A stretch of 64,000 nt of DNA from positions 1,116,001-1,180,000 of the forward strand of contig JAULSU010000002.1 of assembly GCA_030512335.1 (NCBI GenBank). Reading direction: 5' to 3'. This stretch comes from Immersiella caudata. Its lineage: Eukaryota > Ascomycota > Sordariomycetes > Sordariales > Lasiosphaeriaceae. Shown piece by piece: positions 54,420 to 64,000 of this stretch. Below the pieces are notes generated by a model. That model searched no databases. It was not told the origin of the DNA and saw nothing but the letters and a program-made list of their open reading frames with translations. The stretch's first letter is position 1. Every line of letters begins with the position of its first letter. A program made the position numbers and the translations under genes.

Positions 54420-54862
54420 TATTTCTTCTGTAGGGTTTGTTCGGGGACTTGTACGCCGCCTTGTCAGTACGACTAATTTGAACTGCTCCGTTTGGCCGTA
54501 CCTTGTCGTAGGGCGACGCTTGATCGCGCCTTGGATTGCTGTTCGGCAACGTGAACAGGAGGAAGCTTGTGCTGTGTTTGGTTGCCGATAGGAGGAATAA
54601 GGAAGAAGAATTGTGGGAGAAGAAGAGGGGAAAATTATTGAGGAGGAAGATGAATTTGTGCCTGTGGTCGCTAGCAAGGCAGTTTGATCTCTGGTTTCCT
54701 GCTTTTTTCCATCCAGGGAAGGAACGCCAGGCACTGAAATTACTTTTTATCTGAAAGACAAAAGCAATCTCTTATTCCTTCTATCCTACCCATTTCTTCT
54801 ATCCTTGAGGTCACCAGGCAGGCAGAGGAAATTAATTTTCATCACAAGACAAAACCGGGCAG

Positions 54863-55015
54863 CCTCAAGATTCTCATCCTCAAAGTCACAAGTGCGACCA
54901 TCGAGGTACCCAATAGCCTCAAGATTCTCATACTGATGTCAGAAGCATAGCCATCGAGGTGCCCAAGCGCCTTACCTTCCTCAATATTGTCGCCCCAAAG
55001 TCACAAGCGCAAGCA
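54863..55015 (+). repeat. Minisatellite with ~53-bp unit
   Basis: Three copies, the last partial, begin at 54863, 54917 and about 54978. Shared elements are CCTCAAGATTCTCAT, AAAGTCACAAG and CATCGAGGTNCCCAA. Copies 1 and 2 agree at roughly four bases in five. Non-coding. Confidence 0.7.
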
Positions 55016-56075
55016 TTGGTCACGACCTGGTACTGTGATCACTTGCGAAAGCGATGCCCTGTCAAGCCACAATTTTGCTGCAGTATTTGTCTTTTGCGAC
55101 GCGCTCCCAGGACAAGGACTGGTATCTTTTATATGACTTGATCTGTGCAGTAGAGTTCTCGTTGGGACGATTCTAATCGTTCTCGATCCCGTGTATTTCC
55201 AGGCTACTGCTGGCTCGGAGCGACCGGTGTTGGCTAGATGCGTTTTGATGATGGCGGGAGCAGGCTTCGATCTTTAAGTGGCTCTTAGACATAAGATCTG
55301 CAACCAACTCATCACACAACAGGTACTCCTCACCAGTTGTTCAATACATGGTTTGTCTTTTCGGGGATCTTCTGTTCTCAAAAGTGATGGCTCCCATTCT
55401 ATACAGTCTTACCGTTGAGGTGTGACTGTTCCAGCGTGCTAATTTCCCTTGCGTGACACTGTTGGATGGGCTGTAGCCTGGAGTCTCAGGAGTTCACTTC
55501 GTTATATCATCGAAGAGTTCACTTTATTGTATCATGTGGCTGCCTAACTAATGTTGGGGGTTGTGGTGGTGCCATAGGCAGGTTAGGGCGGCGTCCTATC
55601 CGGTGAGATTTGATAGAGTTCAGTCTTTGGTGAATGTAATTTACATTATGAGCGTGTGCTGTGGCCGTTGAACCGTTGGCTCCCCTGAACCGTTGTCCAA
55701 CGCCACCAACCGTGGGCCAACGCTTGTTGTGGTTTGTGGTGTTGAGTTGTCTGCTGTCATCAAGTGTTTGAGGCCACCAAGCGTTGGTGGGAGCCAACCG
55801 TTAGCCTTAAGGCTATAGTGGATCCAGAGCCCTCAGGGTCTGGAAACACAGGGTTGTTTGTGTTGTGAACAGTTGCAAGTTAGAAGGCGCACCCTGTCGA
55901 GCCTACCTGCCCGTCGGCCAGCCAAGCCAGTGTCAGCCAGCCGGGCCCAGCCGCGTGGAGCCTGGAACCTTCTTCAAATCAGCCAAGTGGCCTTCGCTGC
56001 TTTCGTTCTTCCACCATCTGCAACATCGCCAACCCACCAACCACCACCAACCACCACCACCACCACGCGGCCGTC

Positions 56076-56119
56076 GCCCCTCAGCCCGCCGCCCCTCAGC
56101 CCGCCGCCCCTCAGCCCGC
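56076..56119 (+). repeat. 15-bp GC-rich tandem repeat
   Basis: Three near-perfect units of GCCCCTCAGCCCGCC follow a CCACCA-rich low-complexity run. The unit is a multiple of three, so all frames stay open through it. This explains the open frames seen here. Confidence 0.75.
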
Positions 56120-57406
56120 GCGATTACTCCTGACCTTCGAACACACCGTCATGGAATTAGCCAGAAGCCAATGCACCACCACGAAGGCCGCGGGCGTGCC
56201 TGCGAGCAATGCGTGCGAGCGAGTGGGAGCCATGCGTGCGTGTGGCCGGCGAAGGAGGTGCCGCACCACAGCTAGCCCTGATACGTTTAACTCTGACATC
56301 CAGAGCCACTGCCAATTGGCCTTGTTACAATACACAGCCCCAAGTGCCCAGGGCAAGCAATGCCGCGATCCGACCAAGCCTCGAAGCCGACCTTCAACAC
56401 CATGACGAACACCACCCGCTTTCGGCCCCTGCGCGCGCACACGGGCACACGGGCACGCACCAGGTCTGGTAGGTTCCATTCCTCGCATTCAAACCTTGCT
56501 GATAATAGCCCAGTTAGAATGCGCAACGACGAAGGCCACGGGTGATCGGTGGAATACACAATGGTGGTGGTCGTTCGAGATGGAGGTTGGAGAACCCGTC
56601 AACGGGTTCAACAGGTTCTCCGTTTTCCAATGTGTTCGCTTATGGACATCTCGATGTGGATCCGGTGAGGTCTCAGATCCCTTGAGCCTCAATCTTGGCG
56701 TTGCATATGGCGATCTGCCAGGTGCTCCAGAGTCTGTGCCAGCCGGTCCGATATGGAAATCTGGTGAAATTTCCGATTTTCTTGACGGCTGCGTTGCGGC
56801 GCCTCTAGGTCGGGCACTCCTTTCATCCAGCAATTACGGTACGCTAACTTTATTTTATTTTGGTGCCGTCACCGCTAGCTCTTGCGCTTTCCCGACGTGG
56901 ACTCCACTTGGCTATTTCAACACCTGTCTCAGAACCTCGCAACTCCTTCGTCCAAACCCATCCACCACGTCCTCGATACCACATCTGATCAAAACCATTC
57001 CATTCCTTTCGCGAAATACACGCGCGGGGGCAGCATCTCGCATAGCGGTACCAGGACAAAGCAGTCCGCCGTCGCCCGATTCAACTTCTTCTATTCATCA
57101 CAGTCACCAACGAAATCGGCTTCCGCTTCTCTCATCTCCGGATCCGTACGCAGGCTTTTTATGCATTTAGCCATCTACACCGTGCGCCCTCACACATGCT
57201 CGGGTATCCCACTGAGCAATAAGGCACATGGTAATTTTAGCCTAGTTGCCACTGTTGTCGCTATTGCCACGTATTCAGGCACTCGATGTGGCGACTGCTG
57301 ACAAATCATCTAGAAACTGGTAGAACGTGGTCATCAAAAGCTATATATTGACATAGTCTCCCAGACACTTCCATGGAAGAAAAATCCGAATAGGCAATAA
57401 TAGGAC

Positions 57407-60400
57407 TCATTCTCTTGCCGGTTCTGTCGAATCATAATGCGGCATCGTAAGGCAAGTAGAGACGGCCAACGTATCGACGGTAGCGCCGGCATCGAGTAGT
57501 ACTCGTACGACGGCCTCGTGGCCCTTCCCGGCAGCCCACCATAGCGGTGTTCGACCGTAACCATCTTTTATATCGACGGTAGCGCCGGCATCGAGTAGTA
57601 CTCGTACGACGGCCTCGTGGCCATTCTCGGCAGCCCACGATAGCGGTGTTTGACTGTCATCATCTTTTATATCGACGGTAGCGCCGGCATCGAGTAGTAC
57701 TCGTACGACGGCCTCGTGGCCATTCTCGGCAGCCCACGATAGCGGTGTTTGACTGTCATCATCTTTTATATCGACGGTAGCGCCGGCATCGAGTAGTACT
57801 CGTACGACGGCCTCGTGGCCATTCCCGGCAGCCCACCATAGCGGTGTTCGACCGTAACCATCTTTTATATCGACGGTAGCGCCGGCATCGAGTAGTACTC
57901 GTACGACGGCCTCGTGGCCATTCTCGGCAGCCCACGATAGCGGTGTTTGACTGTCATCATCTTTTATATCGACGGTAGCGCCGGCATCGAGTAGTACTCG
58001 TACGACGGCCTCGTGGCCATTCCCGGCAGCCCACCATAGCGGTGTTCGACCGTAACCATCTTTTGTATCGAGAGTCACCGTAGAAATTTGGTCTGTACTT
58101 TGCAGAGTGGTCGTTACTAGTCCAAAGACCCCATATCTTGATATAATGTGTAGCAGATTAGTCCCTTCTTTTGGACAGTCGATTGAAAATCGAACTAATC
58201 CCTGGTAAATGCGTGTCCATAACTCCACGAGATGGTTTGATGGCCAAGAAAACAACGCTAGAAGATCCTCTTGAGGGACGCTTCTCGCATCGCATTGCTG
58301 TACATGTGCCACCCATGACGTCGCGGCATAAAGCAGGAAGGTAAAGCCGTCATACGTTGTTGACCGACTGATCTCCTCCATCGCCAAGTAGCGTATGCAG
58401 ATCTTGGACAACCGGAAGTGTGCTCTGATTCCCGCCTCGGTAGCCGCCTCGGTCGACGTTGCGTTGCCGTTCAAAATTGAGAGGCCTTTCTTGACGAAGA
58501 AGTCCTTGACGGACTGGTGGATGAACTGGACGACTTGCGTAAGGCTGATTTCGGCAAGACCGCAGCTGAGCATCTGAACTCGCCCCCTCATCCGGACATT
58601 GTCGGCTTCGTAGTCTTCCGCGCCCTGGCATGCCTGTAATGAACGGTGTGAGCAATCGCTCGGGCATGTCTGTAACGGCCGGTGTGGACAATCGGCCTCG
58701 ACAACCATAGCCCATCTCAACTCGTCTATTGATAACGGCCGCGTGGCAAAGCAAATCCATTGGATCAGTTTCTGGGAGTCTGGTCCCATACTTTGGATCA
58801 GTTGCCGGTAGAGTTTATCGAGGTCTGGAGGGATAGAATAGATTTCCTTTTCGATCTTCTTTACTGCGACGCAGTCACGGTCGAGGTCTTGAACTTGCTT
58901 CACAACGAGACGCGCCCACATAAAAACGCCAGAAGCACGTTCCGTAATTAAGGCCGGAATCGTAGATAATGTTCGCGCACGGAACCCAGCAAGCTGCTCG
59001 TCTACGAACTTTGTAATGTCCTGTTGATTTTCATTCTCGGTGCATATTTCGAACATGCTTTCGTCCAGATCTAGGATCGGGTAGTGACGACAAGAAAAGC
59101 AGATGCGACAGCCCATGTACTGGGATGGGAGATGCTTCAGCAAAGACTTGAAAATCTCGACAAGCCTGACTGCATTTTCCTTGCCGCATTCGTCTAGGGC
59201 GTCGATAAATAACTGGACCGGGCGGCTTTTTAAGACCTTCGAAAGAGACGACTTGAAGAAGGACAATAATTCCTCCTCATGCCAGTGCCAACCTTTACCC
59301 GGCTCGCCGTACTGGTTACGCTTTGTTTTAAACTCGTCGACGAGATCCTGCAGTGCGTCGGGGACTTGTCGAAGGACCTGATGAAGGAGAGACCGCCAGA
59401 GACCAAGAGGCGTCCTTTGGAGCTCATCGCCACGACCATGGATGAAGAACGAGAGAACAAGGGCGCCGTCCCCGGCTTCGTGTTTATCGAGAGCATATTT
59501 TAGCAGTGTCGACTTTCCAGAGCCGGGCTTTCCCCTGATCCATAGCAAACCTCGGTCAGAAACGGCCCAGCTACTGTAAGTCTCATGTTGAAGCAGCCAC
59601 TCGCATGTCCCCTCAACAGCACTGCCGATCTCATGGGGACGGTTCTGCATTTGCGGAAAGGCTAGCGATTTGAGGCAGTCTTGCGCGGTCTCGGATAGTA
59701 CTTGGTCTCCAGAGCAGATTTAGCTAGTGTATTCCCAGAAGTATGGACTAGTTCTCCTTACCGACTTGCGATACCCATCGGACTAGCTCTCCCAGCAACC
59801 TCTTAAACCCACTCTCCTCCGCCGAAGCAAACTTGACCATGTCCCTGTGGTTGGCGCGGATGGTAATGGGGTTATAGCCCTCAAGGGTGGCGGATTCTTT
59901 GGACACGACTTTCCCGACCCCAGGTAACGGCAGTTCCTCGAAGAAACATGTGACTTCGGGAGGCTGATTGGCTTTTTGTCGTTCCCGTATCATTGACCAG
60001 AAGCTGACTTGAATGAGCTCGAGGGCCTGGTCATTTGTCTGCAAGATCTCCAGCAGCGATTTGTTGATAGATTTTACCAGACCAAGAGCCGAAGCCGGGA
60101 TCTTAGCCCAGTCAGCCATCCAGGCTCCTCTGTGCGGAGTGCCCATGAATATGATGCCTATGGTGCAATTAAATATATCCCGAAGATGGGTCTCTGGGTG
60201 GTTCCGTGAGAGGAGAATAGCCTGTTTACAGACAAGACCCCCTAGGCTGTGGGCGACGAATATGATGGGGCGAGATGGCGCATTGACTCTGTCTGTCGTC
60301 AAGTCGTTCAAAAGGTTCGTAGCATGATCGATCAGCCGATTCGACGACGCAACTCCTTTTCGCACTATGTATGCGTCGTAACCGTATGTAAGGATGCGAG

Positions 60401-60695
60401 TTTTTTCGAGCTTCGGCGGGAGAAGGGTCTCTGGCCAGGATGCGGACTGCCCGTCGGCGGTCCATGTACTCTCCCGGTCCCCTGTCAGTCCATGGACAAA
60501 GCAGATATCGACGTTGGCGTCGGGGCAGTCTTGCAGAACCTTCACTCCGTCTGGAAAGGAGGGAATCGGCGGGTTCTCGGACGGACCGGTGCCTGTGTTG
60601 GTATGTTCTTGAGGCGGAGTTAAAGGGCGACTTGTTTCTTGCAAGGGATCGCGCGTAGTCTTACGCCGCTTCAGCCGTGTTAGGATTCTGTCCAT
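57407..60695 (-). CDS. NLR-type STAND protein: SesB-like hydrolase - NACHT - ankyrin repeats
   Basis: Two exons, 60695-59762 and 59706-57407, phases matching, 1077 residues. Residues ~50-300 form an alpha/beta-hydrolase-like (SesB-type) effector domain: F-V-H-G-L-T-G-D, nucleophile elbow A-H-S-L-G-G, and a candidate catalytic His in N-H-R-D-M-V. The NACHT domain starts at about 330 with the fungal linker (P-Q-M-x-N-R...G-T-C-E-W-L) and P-loop G-K-P-G-S-G-K-S-T; Walker B reads L-F-I-D-A-L-D-E-C. A winged-helix-like region follows. Residues ~860-1057 are six 33-residue ankyrin repeats, nearly identical. Fungal NLRs of this type act in non-self recognition and programmed cell death; here the repeats would sense the ligand and the hydrolase-like domain would respond. 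The intron acceptor (TGGAG) has a purine at -3, less usual. Only 20 unrelated residues follow the last repeat. Confidence 0.93.
57470..58063 (-). repeat. Ankyrin-coding tandem array, six 99-bp units
   Basis: Six direct copies of a 99-bp unit encode the ankyrin repeats of the NLR. There are two unit types. Type A encodes K-D-G-Y-G-R-T-P-L-W-W-A-A-G and type B encodes K-D-D-D-S-Q-T-P-L-S-W-A-A-E; the remaining 19 residues are the same. In protein order the array is A-B-A-B-B-A, the last A carrying one Asn-to-Lys change. Units of one type appear identical at DNA level, as expected from recent unequal exchange or gene conversion. Confidence 0.93.
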
Positions 60696-62879
60696 CGTTT
60701 CTATTGCACTGTCAAACTAGTTAAGAAGGCGACGGGTGGCCGATGTTTAATTACACTGATACTGTATCGTGCGACAGATTGCGAAGTTGTGAGAGAGAGG
60801 AAAGGCGGGGTAGAGGCGAGCTGAATGTCGCCAGCCATTATCTCGGGCTGAGGCGTCGCTGCTGGACAACACATTCATAGCCAATCATTTTAGGCGCCAC
60901 ATGCTTTGCACGCTTTTTCATCGCAACATGTCGGCTAGGGGTACAATACGTGGTAAACCGACGAGACGTCGTCGACGTGTGCTGTCCCTTTGAGCGCGGC
61001 AGTCCCACAAACCAGACGCACCCGTAGGGACGAAATAATTACCATTACGGCTTCGACGCATCGATCGCGCCTGGTGTCCAAAGCTTCGCGAAACGGAGGA
61101 ACCTTCGACCCAATTGGGGAGCTTGGCCCACCGCGGGGTTCGTCGAGGTCGCTTTAACCTACTCATCGTCAAGCGACTGGTTCGTCACGTGGCAGCAAGG
61201 ATGCCCGCGGCCACTTGGCTGACAGTCTAGCCCACTGACCTTCATCACTTCGTACATTGTCCTGCCTGGTACACAAACGCGCGTGAAGGCACACGGTGTG
61301 GATGGTTAGATGCATAAATGTCCGTGCGCCGATTGATTCGCTAGCGACTGTACGTCCATCCGCTCATCATCGATTTTTTTACCCCACGCTTCACCAAGCT
61401 CAAGCGGTACCCAACTGCGGATATAACTGCAACTGAATTTGCAGCAATCCCGTTTAATCTATTCTATCGCGTCCTCTATTCCTTCTTGAACTTCGTTTGC
61501 GTGAGCGCTTGGCTTTGAGCTGGTGAAATTCGGTTGATAACTTCTGGTTGTATTCCCTGCCCTTGCCCGCCAGTGTCCAGGACGCCAAGATCATGGAGAT
61601 CCCATCTAATCTGTGCTCTCGCACTGCTTCAACTCGACGCCCGATATTCTGAGATCGGTGCGGGTGAAAATAATTTACGTACTGCTATTTAGTATGTAGC
61701 TCCTCCCGGCGCAATACCTTCCGTAACGGGCTGGTAAAGTACAGCGATTTTCGACCATCGGACTGTCGCGTCCTCTTTTGACGATATCTGGTTACTGCAG
61801 TTGACCAGATGCTGTACTGTCATTAGACCTGTCTGCCATGCCCCCCCTGGGCAAAATTCCCCGCGACTCGTAAAGTCCATCACCTCTTGCACAACAAAGG
61901 CAGCCAAGTCCACGCAGCAGAAAGCGTTGCGGTCGAGACAGGTGAAGTCTATGCAGACATGGCACTTCACCCTCTTCAATACCCGTTCTCAATTTCTGAC
62001 GTTATTTCTCCAGCGAGTCGTCATCATTGTCAGCACGAGTCCACCCGCCGGAGTCCTGTTGTGGATGTCTTGAGTTGGTCGTTGGTGTGGTGCATGAGAT
62101 TGGGCACGGCACCTCCCAGATACCCCCCTTGGAAACGACCGGGTTCTGGGAGCTGGTGAGGTGTGGCGTGCGCTTCACTGATCCAATTCTGGATGGACAC
62201 CAAACCTTCAGGTTCAGGGACCGCAATCGGTAATGGTCACATTCCGTGCACGATGGCGCCCCAACCGTCCCAATCTTGAGAGCCATCCACGACCAGGTTA
62301 CGTGAGATGTGCCTTTTGCCGACCAACGGCCATCCAGACGGTCCCCGACGCATACGCAATAGTTTGTATCTCGTGAGGTTTATTTCTTCGCGCCCAACTT
62401 TGCCCGATTTGTGGCAAGGGAAGAACTTCACATCTCCCCTGTGTTCCATTCTAGAAGAATCCCCATCTTAGGAGCAGTAAAACCTCTGCTTCCCAGTGGA
62501 GTCCCGCTTCGTCCCTTGCCAGTTCGATCTACTGGTTAATCTTAGAGGTGAGCAGCCCGGCACATCTTTGCGTTCCCCTTCTCCAGGCGTTCTGGTGAGG
62601 AACACGCTGCAGAGCCCGTCATTACCTTAAACTGACACTCCTCCAGGACACACCATATTCTCTCATGATATTCGTTTTTACTAGCTGCAGCTGAGCCTCG
62701 CAAAGCCACCACCAGACTCCGGCCGCCGAATTCTGAACCAGCGGCCAGCTAAGATCGCGCCCGATCCAGAACCGAACCAAGCCTTGTACAGATGTGGGCT
62801 GGTGGCTAGAGGTGTGGCTAGTAAACACGAATTTTACGAGAGAATACGGTAACTATGGCCATATCACAGTCGAGAATGT

Positions 62880-62975
62880 CATACTCGTCAGACCTTAAAT
62901 CAGCTGCTGACTCAGTCGCTCCAAAAGATCGGAGCGACTGAGTCCTGAGCCGCTTTAAGGCCTGATGAGTACCTG
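62880..62975. repeat. Long imperfect palindrome with a perfect 14-bp core stem
   Basis: The core arms GACTCAGTCGCTCC (62909-62922) and GGAGCGACTGAGTC (62931-62944) pair perfectly around the loop AAAAGATC. Pairing resumes outside: CTCGTCAGACCTTAAA on the left matches the inverse of the TTTAAGGCCTGATGAG on the right with two mismatches. The whole stem is about 42-45 bp per arm. A fold-back or MITE-like element is possible; no target duplication was found. Confidence 0.75.
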
Positions 62976-63026
62976 AAATTGTCGTTCTAGTCGACAAAGT
63001 TAACTGGCAGGACTTGACATTGACTC

Positions 63027-63049
63027 GGGGCGATCGGAACGATCGCCCC
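63027..63049. repeat. Perfect 10-bp hairpin
   Basis: GGGGCGATCG and CGATCGCCCC form a perfect stem closed by the triloop GAA. It is the second palindrome of the cluster that begins at 62880. Confidence 0.8.
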
Positions 63050-63139
63050 TTGTGGTTCTTTTGGGTGTTTTTTTGTGCATATCGCTGTAACCATTTTGTA
63101 ATTAGCGAAGTTTTGGCGCGCGCCGTCAAGGCCGCGCCG

Positions 63140-63158
63140 CGCGGTTCTTCGAACCGCG
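63140..63158. repeat. Perfect 8-bp hairpin
   Basis: CGCGGTTC and GAACCGCG form a perfect stem around the loop TTC. A self-complementary GGCGCGCGCC lies 15-25 bp upstream (63117-63126). Confidence 0.75.
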
Positions 63159-63217
63159 TTTCTTCTCCAGGCAGGCGAACGAAAAAGAAAAAGGAGGCCA
63201 TCGGCGATTTCACCACG

Positions 63218-63308
63218 AGTTGTCCCTACTTGGTTGTCCCTACTCGGTTGTCCCTACTCGGTTGTCCCTACTCGGTTGTCCCTACTCGGTTGTCCCTACT
63301 CGGTTGTG
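63218..63308 (+). repeat. 14-bp tandem repeat
   Basis: Six units of GGTTGTCCCTACTC (the first with two variant bases) plus a partial seventh. Four units are identical. Because 14 is not a multiple of three, all three forward frames stay open with the same shifted peptide; this is not evidence for coding. Confidence 0.9.
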
Positions 63309-63387
63309 TGCCTCCCTCCAGGTCAGTCCTCGTTTTCTCACGTCAGCTCCACGCGTGCTCCTTCGATCGGAGAGGGAGCTACTTTAC

Positions 63388-63408
63388 TGGCGGCCATACT
63401 GGCCGCCA
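63388..63408. repeat. Perfect 9-bp hairpin
   Basis: TGGCGGCCA and TGGCCGCCA form a perfect stem with loop TAC. It is the fourth hairpin with a three-base or small loop in this 0.5-kb stretch. Confidence 0.75.
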
Positions 63409-63867
63409 TCGGCGTTCTTGGGGGTGGTTCTATTCTTTTGTGCCCTGAGTCTTATGGTGCATCACCGCACCTGTTCAACATCGATCTTTGTAGCCGTTAA
63501 AAAAAAATTTAAATTTTTTTTTTAAAAAAAAGGTGCCAACTTGGCCCCGAGTGATTTTATTTTCCTTTCCGCTCGTTAACAGTCCTCACATCACAATTCC
63601 TAGTGTCGCTGACTCCAAAGCTCGGCGTACCATGATTCTCAGTCAACTCGATCCCGCCGTTAGAAACGGACAGTACCTAGGTAGCTTGTCCTCTTGGGGG
63701 CGTGTGTTAGTTAGCTGACTCCAGTCCAGGACATGCTTAGGTTGGAATAACAACGGCCTGTACATATAACCCCGTATGCAATCCTAGTGATAATGCTGTT
63801 GGGGTAGAAGGTAGCGTGCCAATGTTGGAGCAACCCGGCCAGTCGTCCGGCCTGTCGAGAGGCCACC

Positions 63868-63915
63868 GATGAGGACACCGATGAGGATACTGATGAGGAC
63901 ACTGATGAGGACGCA
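63868..63915 (+). repeat. 12-bp tandem repeat
   Basis: Four units of GATGAGGACACY-type sequence (GATGAGGACACC, GATGAGGATACT, GATGAGGACACT, GATGAGGACGCA). Read on the plus strand the unit gives Asp-Glu-Asp-Thr, on the minus strand Val-Ser-Ser-Ser-like repeats. It might be the edge of a coding repeat that continues beyond the window, but no exon structure is visible. Confidence 0.7.
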
Positions 63916-64000
63916 GGCCACAACGCCCATCACTTAAAGAGGGCGACAAGAGCACCCCGCGTACGCTTATAGAAGTATGTGTCGTAGGCCAGATCTGGTG

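Larger units (their letters stand above)
54420..57406. other. Repeat-rich intergenic region, 3 kb
   Basis: No supportable gene. It contains a ~53-bp minisatellite (54863-55015), a 25-bp imperfect direct duplication at about 55493-55535 (GAGTTCACTT), a CCACCA-rich stretch (56030-56066) and a 15-bp GC repeat (56076-56119). Segments at 56150-56200 and 56500-56550 are imperfect copies of each other (shared CGACGAAGGCC/CACGAAGGCC block). A plus-strand frame at 56496-57170 of 224 codons spans these and lacks any domain; I do not call it. Confidence 0.5.
60696..64000. other. Gene-free, repeat- and palindrome-rich right end
   Basis: The NLR promoter lies in the first few hundred bases. From 60900 to 62800 only short open frames without domains occur. 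From 62880 to 63410 there is a run of palindromes, then a 14-bp tandem repeat, an A/T homopolymer block (63499-63532) and a 12-bp repeat near 63868-63915. No intact gene is visible. Confidence 0.5.

Noticed and set aside
56496..57170. Plus-strand open frame of 224 codons
   Set aside because: It crosses repeat copies, has no domain or hydrophobic core pattern, and other frames are open in parallel.
57470..58063. CRISPR-like regular array
   Set aside because: The 99-bp units are directly adjacent coding ankyrin repeats without spacers, and the genome is fungal.
63140..63158. GGTTCTTCGAACC resembling a tRNA T-arm
   Set aside because: It is a simple perfect palindrome without the rest of a tRNA around it.
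63218..63308. Possible coding repeat (open in three frames)
   Set aside because: A 14-bp unit with no stop keeps every frame open by itself; there is no flanking gene structure.

Overview
The window is fungal nuclear DNA, most likely from a filamentous ascomycete of the Sordariomycetes, probably Sordariales. The reasons are short introns (about 50-70 nt) with fungal donor and branch-site sequences, single-copy housekeeping genes of typical Pezizomycotina architecture, a SUZ12 (Polycomb PRC2) gene, an NLR-type protein with a SesB-like hydrolase domain, and scattered decayed repeats whose copies differ largely by transitions, as repeat-induced point mutation would leave them. I saw no CRISPR array, operon, bacterial signal, or convincing tRNA or rRNA gene.

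Layout. 0-2.3 kb: no intact gene. 2.3-16 kb: a compact housekeeping block with a putative Ebp1/AFF4-like elongation factor subunit (-), a coiled-coil protein (-), RVB2 (+), LIN1 with a GYF domain (-) and UFD1 (+). 16.8-24.7 kb: an F-box/leucine-rich nuclear protein (+) with a MITE inside its first intron, and SUZ12 (-). 24.7-38.8 kb: a mitochondrial ClpX-type ATPase (-), the glycogen branching enzyme (+), a frameshifted coiled-coil gene (+) and CIA1 (+), separated by repeat-bearing spacers. 38.8-47.8 kb: a SLY41-like transporter (-), CUS1/SF3b145 (+) and ATP2, the ATP synthase beta subunit, with ten introns (+). 47.8-64 kb: a sparse accessory region holding small or decayed coiled-coil genes, a secreted CE1-family esterase (-), minisatellites, a SesB-NACHT-ankyrin NLR (-) with six near-identical ankyrin repeats, and a cluster of perfect hairpins and short tandem repeats at the right end.

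The intact genes are mostly unrelated housekeeping functions: transcription and chromatin (Ebp1-like, RVB2, SUZ12), splicing (LIN1, CUS1), proteostasis (UFD1, MCX1, F-box protein), energy and storage (ATP2, GLC3), Fe-S assembly (CIA1) and transport (SLY41). I see no biosynthetic cluster.

The most notable structures are: a hAT-like MITE family with three complete copies (17866-18154, 27626-27877, 38158-38428), each with terminal inverted repeats and probable 8-bp target duplications; the NLR with an A-B-A-B-B-A mosaic ankyrin array; two genes disabled by frameshifts, one by an exact 10-bp duplication; an enlarged repeat-filled intron in ATP2; and a long palindrome plus hairpin cluster at 62.9-63.4 kb. 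All exon boundaries were inferred by reading splice signals and checking reading phase by hand; no transcript or database evidence was available.
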